Below are positions 55,683-64,000 of a stretch of DNA of 64,000 nucleotides, piece after piece. This DNA comes from Saccopteryx bilineata (Eukaryota > Chordata > Mammalia > Chiroptera > Emballonuridae). The stretch is taken from the NCBI RefSeq assembly GCF_036850765.1, contig NC_089491.1:94458740-94522739 (forward strand), in the 5' to 3' direction. A program made the translations under genes and the position numbers. Under the pieces are notes generated by a model, which saw only the letters and a program-made list of their open reading frames with translations, searched no databases and was not told the DNA's origin. Numbering within the stretch: the stretch's first letter is position 1; the number at the start of each line of letters is the position of its first letter.

Positions 55683-56527
55683 CTGGTTTATTGCCAGATT
55701 ATTCTCACATTGATCTCTAGGTGTCTACCCTTTTGCCAATACTACACTGTCTTGAATAGTATAGTTTTAGAGTATGTTTTGAAATCAGATAGAATAAATG
55801 CTTCAGATTAGTTGTTCTTTCTCAAAATTGCTATAGCTATTCCATTTCATTTGTCTTTCATATAAATTTTATAATCAGCTCATTAATTTTTACCCAAAAA
55901 ACCTGCTATATTTGGTTGGTATTGCATTGAATCTACAGTTCAATTTGAAAAGAATCAGCATCATTATAATATTAAGACTTCAAATTCATGAACATTGTAT
56001 GACCCTCCGTTTATTTAGCTTTTCCTTGATTTTATTCATCAATGTTTTATAGTTTTTAGCATACAGATCCCACTCATTTTTTTTGAGATTTGTACTTAAG
56101 TATTGTATAATTTTGTGATATTATAAATAGCATTGGTCTTCCATTTCAATTTCCAGTTGTTCATTGCTAATATATAAAAAGTAACTGAATTTTCTATATT
56201 GACTTTATATCCTAAAATCCTGCTAAACTTATTTATTAGTTCCAGTAATTTTTTTGTAAATTCTCTGGGATTTTCTACATAGTTGTCATGTCACCTGCAA
56301 ATACAATACAGATTTATTCCTTTTTTTCTAGTTTGTATGCCTTTTATCCTATTTCTTGGCTTATTTCACTGGCTTGAACCTAGAAAAAAGACTAGGAGTG
56401 ATGACAGTGGACATCTTGCCTCATTTATAATCTTATGGTGAAAACATTCAGTCTTTCACCGTTAAGTATGATGTTAATTGTAACTTTATTATAAATGCCC
56501 TTTATCAGGTTAAGAAAGTCCCCTTCT

Positions 56528-56932
56528 GGCCCTGGCCAGTTGGCTCAGCGGTAGAGCGTCGGCCTGGTGTGCGGGGGACCCGAGGTTCGATTCCTGGCCA
56601 GGGCACATAGGAGAAGCGCCCATTTGCTTCTCCACCCCCCCCCTTCCTCTCTGTCTCTCTCTTTCCCTCCCGCAGCGAGGCTCCATTGGAGCAAAGATGG
56701 CCCGGGTGCTGGGGATGGCTCCTTGGTCTCTGCCCCAGGTGCTAGAGTGGCTCTGGTCGCAGCAGAGCGACGCCCCGGGGGGGCAGAGCATCGCCCCCTG
56801 GTGGGCAGAGCGTCCGCCCCTGGTGGGCGTGCCGGGTGGATCCCGGTCGGGCGCATGCGGGAGTCTGACTGTCTCTCCCCGTTTCCAGCTTCAGAAAAAA
56901 TACAAAAAATAATAATAATAATAAAATAAAGA
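56528..56932 (+). mobile_element. GC-rich bat SINE inside the old L1
   Basis: GGCCCTGGCCAGTTGGCTCA head, GAGGTTCGATTCCTGGCC B box, body with two tandem CTGGTGGG boxes (56792-56805 and 56814-56827) and an AATAAT-rich tail. AAGAAAGTCCCCTTCT flanks it exactly at 56512-56527 and 56933-56948. Confidence 0.96.
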
Positions 56933-57175
56933 AAGAAAGTCCCCTTCTGTTCCCAGTTTGCTAAAGTTTTATTTAAGAATAAATGTTGAATTTGTCAGAT
57001 GGTTTTTCTCCATCTATTGAGGTAATTATAGTTTTCCTTAGTCTGTTGATTAGGTGAATTACACTGGTTGATCTTCAAACGTTGAACCAGCCTTGCTTTC
57101 CTGAGATAAAGCTCTTTGTTCATAATTTACAATCCATCTTATGTATTGATATATTAGATTGCTTTTTCTTTTTAT

Positions 57176-57665
57176 TGCTTTCTTTTTTCTTTCTTTCTCT
57201 TTTTTAAAGATATGCCTGTTCTGGATATTTCATACAATATGCTATCTTTAGTGACTGGCTCCTTTTGTTTAGCATAATGTTTTTTATGGTGTTGTATGTA
57301 TCAGTACTTCATTATTTTGTTGCCAAATAATAGTCCATTGTATGGATCTATCACTTTTTGTTTATACATTCATCAATTAATGGATATTTGGGTTGTTTCT
57401 CCTTTGGACCATTATAAACAATGCTTCTATGAATATTTATGTACAAATTTTTATATGGATATTTGTTTTCATCTCTCTTGGTTATATGCCTAAAAGTGAA
57501 ATAGCTGGTTAATATAGTAACTATGTTTCTAACATTTTGAAAAACTTCCAAACTATGTATATTTTCAAAGTGGCTGCACTGTTTTACATGTGCCAGCAAT
57601 GTATACAAGTTCCAATTTTTCCACATTCTCATTAACACTTATTATTACCTGATTTTGTATTTTGT
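57176..57665 (-). mobile_element. Old L1 fragment, ORF2 C-terminus/3' UTR, minus strand
   Basis: GTTTAGCATAATGTTTTTTA, CAATTAATGGATATTTGGGT, AACAATGCTTCTATGAATAT, GGTTATATGCCTAAAAGTGA and AGTGGCTGCACTGTTTTACA follow the L1M ORF2 3' part in reverse. Confidence 0.8.
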
Positions 57666-57879
57666 TTTTAATTGTTTCTACTTTAAACACCATATATTTT
57701 TACTGTATAACACATTTATTTCCAAAATAATATTTCATATGGTCTATTTAGTTATAATAAGGTGAATAAAGCCATAATCAGCTAGTGAAATATTATAAAA
57801 TTTAAACATAAATTACCTACTACATATATTAAATAAAACTAAGTAACATTTATACTTTTTTCCAAAGAGCTAAACTACT

Positions 57880-58075
57880 TTCCCAGCTTTACTGAAGTAT
57901 AATTAATAGATTAAAAATTGTATATGTTTGAGGTATACAATATTTTGATTTGATGTATGTATATAATGAGAAATGACTACCATGATCTAGCTAGTTAACA
58001 CAACTATTATCTCAATAGTTACCTTTTTGTGTGTGTGTGGTGAGAGCACAACATCTACTCCTTAAGTAAATAAAG
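57880..58075 (-). mobile_element. Old L1 3' UTR fragment, minus strand
   Basis: TTACTGAAGTATAATTAATA, TGAGGTATACAATATTTTGA, TGATGTATGTATATAATGAG, AAATGACTACCATGATCTAG and TGTGTGTGTGGTGAGAGCAC match an ancient L1 3' UTR in reverse. Confidence 0.75.
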
Positions 58076-58124
58076 CAATAAGACGTTGATGAAATAATTT
58101 AAATAATATACAAGTAAATAAAAA

Positions 58125-58400
58125 GATATTCTGTGTTTATGGGTTGGAAGGATATTGTTAAAATGTTCATACTACCAAAAGCAATCTAGAGATTCAATGC
58201 AATCCTTACCAAAATTCCAATGGCAGTTTTCATCATAAAAGAAAAGCAATCCTAAAATTCATCTGGACCACAAAACTCTCCAAATAGTCAAAGTAATCTT
58301 GAGAAAGAACAACAAAGATGACATCACATGTCCTGATTTCAAACTATATTACAAAGCTATAGTAATCAAAACAGTATTGTACTAGCAAATAGTTATACTC
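58125..58400 (+). mobile_element. Old L1 ORF2 fragment, plus strand
   Basis: GGTTGGAAGGATATTGTTAA, AAAGCAATCTAGAGATTCAA, TTCCAATGGCAGTTTTCATC, TGGACCACAAAACTCTCCAA and CAAAGCTATAGTAATCAAAA are the classic L1 ORF2 stretch after the RT domain. Broken by stops. Confidence 0.88.
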
Positions 58401-58809
58401 TAAAAAGTCAAGTTCAACATTGCTTTCATCATAATGACTATATCAGTGCTTTATACTTTCAAACCATGCAACAATAATTATCATGAAGACAATGACTTTT
58501 TGGAAACCACATGGCTTGCTCCGAAGGACCAGGGGATACTGCCTCACAATCTCCTATACAGGTTTCATGAGATTGCCCTGACCCTCAGTCTGCATGAGTG
58601 TTTATTGATACAGACAAATAGAAGCAGGAACAAGAATGAGGAAGTCAGAAAGGGGAACATCTTTAGAGCAGATTAAAGGGCAAGTGAAGTAGCTCAAATG
58701 TTTCCACCTATTGATTAATCAGAATTGCTAATTCTGTCTCTATTGTGCTGTGTTCAGCACACTACCATGTTCAGTACTTTTGTCATTAAAGCCACTATGG
58801 CCTTTGCCT
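58401..58809. other. Unique non-coding stretch
   Basis: An 80-codon plus frame (58434-58676) has no recognisable domain. Confidence 0.4.
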
Positions 58810-58825
58810 CAGGGCACTGAAATTT

Positions 58826-58968
58826 TTTTTTAATCTTATTTTTATTAATTTTAATGCAGTGACATTGATAAATCAGGGTACATATGTTCCGAGAAAACAT
58901 CTCCAGATTATCTTGACCTTTGATTGTGCTGCATAGCCCTCACTCAAAGTCAAATCATCCTCAGTCAC
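58826..58968 (-). mobile_element. Very short 5'-truncated L1 (about 140 bp) with 16-bp duplication
   Basis: A poly-T start, TAATGCAGTGACATTGATAA, GGGTACATATGTTCCGAGAA and CTCACTCAAAGTCAAATCAT are the L1 3' end in reverse. CAGGGCACTGAAATTT flanks it exactly at 58810-58825 and 58969-58984. Confidence 0.94.
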
Positions 58969-58984
58969 CAGGGCACTGAAATTT

Positions 58985-60577
58985 GTCCCTGTTTTATGTT
59001 CCTATTCAGGGCCTCTACAAATAATTATTTTTTATTCTCAATATTCCTGAAACTGAATCTGTGGCCTCTGATTTTAACTATAATTTCAATTAAAGCTAAA
59101 TCAGGAATATTTCATTTAAAAATTAATGTTAAAGATCTATAAATTTTTAATGAATAACAATTATTAATTCTCTCATCAAATAAACAAAAATTTAATAACA
59201 TCCAGCATTGTTAAAGATCCCAAAAGGTAGTAATTCTGCCTTAGCCAGTGGAAATTTAAACTGAGCAAGTTTTCTGGAGGAAAATTTAGAAACATATTTT
59301 AGAAGTTTAAAAAATGTTTACTCTTTGATGCAGCAATTCTTCTTTAGGAATTTGTGCTAAGGAAGTAATTAAAAATATGGTCAAAGTTTTATGCATAAAA
59401 ATGTTCACCTTTATGTGAGAAAATAAGAAAATTTTTAAATAACTGAAAATGCGGGGTGGCCAATGGTTAAATAAAATACAATCTATTGATTGGTGCAATA
59501 TAGGAATATGCTATGAAAATATGCAGAGTCAGAATGACAATTAGAAACAGAAAGGCACGGTAGAGTGAAAGCCCTGAACAGATGAGAGTCCAGAGCCTTT
59601 CTGACCCATACTAGAAACAGTGCACGCTGGAAATAGCAAAACAGCAGGATAAGACTCAGCAACAAGAAATGTTTAAGGCTCTCAGAACAGAGATTAGGTG
59701 TCAGCATGTTCCTTGCACTTTATTTCACTCCCTGAAAGCTTCTTCCATCTGCTTCCTTGACTTATTTGTACTGGCTAATATTATAGATATCTGAGTCAGG
59801 TTAGGGACGGGACTTCAGTCCTTTGGTCTGCTGACCAGGGCTGTTGCCTCCTCTTGGCTCCTCAGAGCATTCATCTGGTCTTTGAGCAGTTCATTGTTGC
59901 CACAACAGTGCAATATTATTCAACAATTAACTTTCAATAGTCTAAGCTAAATTTTTCATGTTTTGGAAAATATGCAACATATAAAACTACCTACTATGTG
60001 CTCCCCACTTATTGAGATAAGACAGAAACTGATAGAACTAAACATACAAACAATAATGCCATCCACGGGTGGTAAGATTATGGGTGGTTTATAATGGAGT
60101 ATGTGTGCATGTGTTTGTGTATGTGTTAATATACACACATGTGCATGAACTTGGGTATATTTTTAAAGTTCCTGTATGAACATGTTTCACTTTTAAAATG
60201 ATAATGAAAGTGATGTACAGAAATGTTCTTAGTTTCACCTTTGTTTAAAACCACTCTTTTGATTTTAGTGCATAGCAATAAATGTTTCCTTCAAGAACAC
60301 CTCTTTTTGCCCTCTCCAAAAGTTGCTGCAAGAACAAATTAGATAATGAGCAGTTTATTTTCAGTAATAACATATCGGCTCTACTTAGGAAAATGGCTCA
60401 CAGAACTTTTCCCTATGGCAAAACAGAAATGTCATACACAGAGTCATTACAAGGTTTATGCTAACTCTGGCATTTTACATGCTTGAACTCATTATTATTC
60501 TCATTAATTTTATGATTGTTAATAGCACTGCTATTTATATGATGACTTAACCTTTGCAGATTTCAATCAAAGATTTG
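58985..60577. other. Unique AT-rich non-coding stretch
   Basis: No gene or repeat recognised apart from a short GT-rich patch near 60100-60130. Confidence 0.4.
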
Positions 60578-60735
60578 AAAACCCAGTGAAGAATGTGTCT
60601 AGAATGTAAGAGGACGTCTCTCTGAGTGATTTTTCCCAGTGGAGAGCATATTTTGGAAACTTAATGAAGAATGTGTCTAGAATTCAAGAGGATGTTTCTC
60701 TAAGTGATTTTCCCCAGTGGGGAGCATATTTTAAT
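60578..60735. repeat. Two tandem copies of an about 79-bp unit
   Basis: GTGAAGAATGTGTCTAGAAT to AGAGCATATTTTGG and then ATGAAGAATGTGTCTAGAAT to GGAGCATATTTTA repeat almost base for base (copy junction near 60657). Each contains GAGTGATTTTTCCCAGTGG or its variant. The unit is not a transposon I know. Confidence 0.9.
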
Positions 60736-61044
60736 CCTCAATATATTTAAATGACTGGGTTTCTTAACCAGAGAAAAGTTGAGGAACAATTATCAGAAAA
60801 GGTATAAAAATCACAAATGAGTAATTGGTATTCATAAAATATGTATGAATGTCAAATATACATATAAAATATAAACAACATAAGAAGATGTTTTCTAGAT
60901 ATTCCCTTTTATGTACATAATTTTAAATAAGAAATAAGAACTTTTCAACAAGAACCTTATTTTATAGCAAAATCCATTTTTGTGTTAAATTTGAACAAGA
61001 TAAACTATAAAATTCAGAGGAATAAAAACACAAAAGATTCCCAA
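60736..61044. other. AT-rich non-coding stretch
   Basis: Nothing recognised. Confidence 0.4.
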
Positions 61045-61046
61045 TT

Positions 61047-61180
61047 TTCTTTTTTTATTTAGAAGTTAAATTTAATGGGATGACATTTGTCCATAGGAAC
61101 ATATAAGTTTCAAGTAAACATCTCCATAGCATTGTGTCATATGCCCATCACCCAAAGTCAAAACACTTTCTATCACCATA
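61047..61180 (-). mobile_element. L1 3' UTR fragment, minus strand
   Basis: TTTTTTTATTTAGAAGTTAA, TTTAATGGGATGACATTTGT and ATGCCCATCACCCAAAGTCA are the L1 3' end read in reverse, truncated near 61180. Confidence 0.88.
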
Positions 61181-62154
61181 TGTTTTAATTGTCAAGAATA
61201 CAGCAAGGATACCACTGTTCACTTTTTCCAACAGACGGTCTCAGCTGTTTTACACAGTCATCATAGAGTTCTTCATTACTCTGTGTCAGTTGTATTTCTG
61301 TATAGTTGTGAAGTGTTTTACAAGCCTTGTTATAATCATTATATATGATAAACATAAAACCAATAAGAACAATCACATCTTCCATCTTTTTCTGTACTTA
61401 GAACAGTTTATTAAGCATAATAATTACCTGTTGTTTAAAAAAACCATCTGATGACAAAAATCTAAAAGTCTGACAAAGTAATCTTTTGCTGAGGCTGCAG
61501 TGAAATAGATACTCCAGTGGTTGAAAAGCATACCAGTCATACCACACCTATGGAGACAGCACCTGCAGATTATTAAATTATTGCCTCTCAGCTCTGTGTT
61601 CTTTCATACTATGCTTCTTGATACTGGGACAAGGACTCTCCACCACTTTCTGTTTGTCAGGTGGCTCTAGGTTAGTATATGTCAATAGGGGCACCAGAAG
61701 GAGTCTGAGAGGCTAGAGAAAGAGGAAGGGACTTGCTTGTTCTTGTCTGTTTCCTGGGGGTTTCCTGCCTGCTTTCAGTTTGCCCCATACTTGCAAACTC
61801 CTGTTTCCACGGGGACATCAGAATCAGCTGGTCACCTTTTTCTTCAAGATCAGAGTCACAAGTTCACAGGGCTTTACATTTAAGATTCAGAACCACTATC
61901 ACCAGTCAGGTAGTGTCATCTCCTCATGTATATGGGCAGCTAATTTTCAACAAAGAAGCCACTTGAAGAGATTCCATCGGGGCATCTTCATTTGCAACAC
62001 TTATAATTAATGAGTTTAGCCAATGAACATCAATGCCTGCTCAGGTCACAAAAAAATATAACAACAACCAGAAATTAGGTACCTCCTAATAAAAGTACAC
62101 AACATCATCTATAAAGTATTCTTGTGCAAAACATGAAAACATAACCAAGGTTCA
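61181..62154. other. Unique stretch with one curious minus-strand frame
   Basis: The 66-codon minus frame at 61185-61385 (MEDVIVLIGFMFIIYN then NKACKTLHNYTEIQLTQSNE) has protein-like composition with a hydrophobic start, but I recognise no family. It ends right at the edge of the L1 tail. The rest has no gene. Confidence 0.35.
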
Positions 62155-62204
62155 GGATACACGTACTGTATCTACTTTGCAGGATACACGTACTGTATCT
62201 ACAT
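62155..62204. repeat. Short tandem duplication of a 22-bp unit
   Basis: The unit AGGATACACGTACTGTATCT plus AC occurs at 62155-62176 and again at 62183-62204, six bases apart. The unit contains the palindrome-like ACGTAC/GTAC. Confidence 0.9.
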
Positions 62205-62639
62205 ATAATGAAATCAAGAATATGCACTTAACAAAAGACAGTTATTAGAGCACTATAGAACAAACAATTATTTCTTCAACAAATAAACTGTAAGAAAAAA
62301 TAGAATGTACAAATCTGTAAATTAACAGAGAAAAAGTTGTGGACCTAATGTAATCAAAGCAAATTGTAGGTCAGTTAGGAAAATTTGAACACAAATAAGA
62401 TATTTTATGACATTTAAAAAATATTTTTAACTTTGTTAATATAATCATGATATTGTGGTTATGTTTTTAAAACAAAATATATGAATATATGATACATTTA
62501 GTTGTATAAAGCTGGGTATTTTCTTCAAATTACCAAGTGTGGGGAAGAATTGAGTGAGGATAGGAAAGAAACAATATTGTCCAAGACTTTATAATTGTGG
62601 AGTCTGAGTCATGGGAACATGGGAGTTTATTATATAATT
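62205..62639. other. AT-rich non-coding stretch
   Basis: Nothing recognised. Confidence 0.4.
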
Positions 62640-62641
62640 CT

Positions 62642-62836
62642 TTCACTTTCTCATATGTGACTTGACTACAGTCGAGCCAGTGACCCCTTGCTCAATCCAG
62701 CAACCCTGTGTTCAAGCTGGTGAACCCTCACCCAAGCCAGATGAGCCCGTGCACAAGCCAGCAACCTTGGGGTTTCAAACCTGGGTCCTCAGCATCCCAG
62801 ATTGACACTCTATCCACTGTACCACCACCTGGTCAA
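62642..62836 (-). mobile_element. Rhin-1-type SINE, minus strand
   Basis: On the plus strand CACTTTCTCATATGTGACTT, GAGCCAGTGACCCCTTGCTC, TTTCAAACCTGGGTCCTCAG and CCACTGTACCACCACCTGGT form the reverse of the Rhin-1 tail, TTGAGC middle, B box and head. Confidence 0.9.
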
Positions 62837-62914
62837 GCACCAGTCAGCTTTTCTATGTACTGTATACACATTAGCTCATTCAATCTTTGTTACAACTGTA
62901 AGAGGTAAGAATTA

Positions 62915-63168
62915 GGCCCTGGCTCAGTAGCTCAGTTGGTTAGAGCATGCTCCCTGTAATCAAGTTTGTAGGTTGATCCTGTTCAGGGCACATATAAGAA
63001 TCAACCAATGAATGCACAACTCAGTGAACCAACAAATGAATGCATCTCTCTCTCTCTCTCTCTCTCTTTCTTCTTCTTCTTCTTCTTCTTCTTCTTCTTC
63101 TTCTTCTTCTTCTTCTCCTTCTCCTTCTCCTTCTTCTTCTTCTTCCTCTTTCTAAAATGAATAAATTT
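62915..63168 (+). mobile_element. Diverged tRNA-derived SINE with long pyrimidine microsatellite tail
   Basis: GGCCCTGGCTCAGTAGCTCA, GTTGGTTAGAGCATGCTCCC (A box), TTGATCCTGTTCAGGGCACA (B-box region) and AATCAACCAATGAATGCACA resemble VES-like bat SINEs more than the other copies here. The tail is (TC)n then (TTC)n and ends TAAAATGAATAAATTTTAAA. Confidence 0.88.
63045..63156. repeat. (TC)n-(TTC)n pyrimidine microsatellite
   Basis: About 24 bases of TC repeat followed by roughly 85 bases of mostly TTC repeat, interrupted by CTCC units. This is the 3' tail of the SINE expanded. Long (GAA)/(TTC) tracts can form triplex DNA, an established property of such repeats. Confidence 0.95.
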
Positions 63169-63329
63169 TAAAAAATTATTACCACTTTTTTTTCAAAATG
63201 GGGAAACTGAGGCACAGGAAAATGAAATATTTTTTCCATGTGTCACAACTACAGTAGTAAAAGTAGAATCAGAATAAAACTCAGGATAAAAGACAACTGA
63301 TTCCAGAGATCGCAATTTTTAGTTATTAT

Positions 63330-63760
63330 ACTGTAGGCCAGTATAAAGTTAATGCTAGACATGTCCCTTTCTACCCTCCTCAGTCCTTGGCACCATGGTC
63401 ATAAATCATGGCCACAAGCTATGGAAGAGAGAATAATAAAACTGCAGCTCATGTTTTACTAAAGACAAAGGAACTGAGTCACCAGGTATTATTATCAAGG
63501 AGAAACAACACAAAACAGCCCCTACACATCCCCTCTACCCCCTGCTTGCCTGCTTGCCTGCTGAAGCATCACTTCCCATAGACAAAGAGTTTCACTTGAG
63601 CAATTGCTCAGGGCTTAGCTATAAAAACCACAACCCTCCCCCTCGGTGAGGTGCAAAGCTTTCATCTACTTGCTGCCATCAGTGCTGCCCCTGTATGTAC
63701 TTAGTAAAGGTTCTGTCTTCTCCATATCATCTTCCTTGTGGTTTCTTTGGAATCTTGCAA
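63330..63760 (+). mobile_element. Possible ERV LTR near the right edge
   Basis: The region has LTR-like order: GAATAATAAAACTGCAGCTC, a TGCTTGCC tandem patch, a TATA box in GCTATAAAAACC at 63619-63630, then GTAAAGGTTCTGTCTTCTCC and a possible end CTTGCAACA near 63760. The possible start TGTAGGCCAG is at about 63333. Flanking tetramers (ATAC, ACAC) do not match fully, so this remains a proposal. Confidence 0.4.
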
Positions 63761-64000
63761 CAACACCAGACAGATAGATTTTCTGGGTCTGGACCTCCAG
63801 AGTTATGATTGGCATAGTTGACAATATTATGCAATCCCAAGCAACTCCCATGTTGAGTTGGCCCCTAGTGACATGCTGAGTGAGAGAATATGGTGGGGTG
63901 GGGGGGTGCATATCCCAAGCTGGTCAGCTAGCTGCCAGTGGCATGATATTGCCATGTTGGGCACACCCCTGAAAGTCCCATTAGTGTCCTAGCTGCTCTG
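63761..64000. other. Non-coding right edge
   Basis: It contains a short G run (63895-63906) and an 81-codon minus frame (63666-63911) without a recognised domain. Confidence 0.4.

Larger units (their letters stand above)
55360..57175 (-). mobile_element. Old L1 ORF2 fragment, minus strand, split by a SINE
   Basis: On the plus strand: TATGGGTTGAAGTTAATTTT, the CATTCCAACCTTTTGTCCA region, AATCTACAGTTCAATTTGAA, TGTCATGTCACCTGCAAATA (the FADDM-equivalent site region) and GAACCAGCCTTGCTTTCC match L1 ORF2 in reverse. The copy is much more diverged than the 5.7-16.5 kb L1s. A (CA)n-(CATA)n tract lies within it at 55626-55680. The SINE occupies 56528-56932. Confidence 0.82.

Noticed and set aside
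1..64000. CRISPR array, prokaryotic operons or phage genes
   Set aside because: No evenly spaced direct repeats with unique spacers, no dense coding and no Shine-Dalgarno pattern. The content is typical of a mammalian genome.

Overview
This window looks like intergenic or deep intronic DNA from a bat nuclear genome, probably a rhinolophoid (horseshoe or leaf-nosed bat lineage). The main evidence is two abundant tRNA-headed SINE types. One begins CCTGACCAGGCGGTGGC and resembles the Rhin-1 family known from those bats. The other begins GGCCCTGGCCGGTTGGCTC, carries a Pol III B box and has a GC-rich body of about 370 bp. The lineage assignment is an inference from recognising these repeats. I found no host protein-coding exon, rRNA, tRNA gene or CRISPR array. 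Nearly every long open frame lies inside a transposable element.

Layout. 1-1050: 3' end of a plus-strand L1. 1.05-5.7 kb: unique DNA with old L2/MIR pieces, an 80-bp duplication and one SINE. 5.7-16.5 kb: an old minus-strand L1 split by a younger, apparently full-length minus-strand L1 (7704-15792). The young L1 has an open ORF1, an ORF2 with only three point lesions, and a 2.7-kb 5' UTR holding about three tandem monomers of roughly 240 bp. 16.6-23.1 kb: mostly unique DNA, with a hAT-like element, a SINE and a Tigger element. 23.2-28.7 kb: a DNA-transposon cluster comprising a TA-flanked element split by a SINE, a hAT MITE with near-perfect 8-bp flanks, and a hAT element with both ends, a perfect 8-bp target duplication and a decayed GTF2IRD2/Charlie-like transposase.

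28.7-37.2 kb: old MER5/MIR/MER20 pieces, a twin-primed L1 and a minus-strand SINE. 37.2-41.6 kb: an old minus-strand L1 invaded by a SINE and by a solo ERV LTR (itself split by a SINE). It also carries a 71-bp copy of part of that LTR 1.2 kb further along. 41.6-64 kb: mostly unique DNA with scattered L1 tails, SINEs, microsatellites and a possible second LTR near the right edge.

The region records layered transposition more than a functional gene system. The most informative signals are: (i) the monomeric promoter and the unusual ORF1-ORF2 spacer of the young L1; (ii) SINEs whose body carries a close match to the CTCF core motif; (iii) the 71-bp LTR-templated insertion; (iv) the hAT element with its dated insertions; (v) the unfamiliar TA-flanked, CpG-rich element at 23.2-24.4 kb. 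All boundaries were read by eye from target-site duplications and repeat edges, so those given without a duplication may be off by tens of bases.
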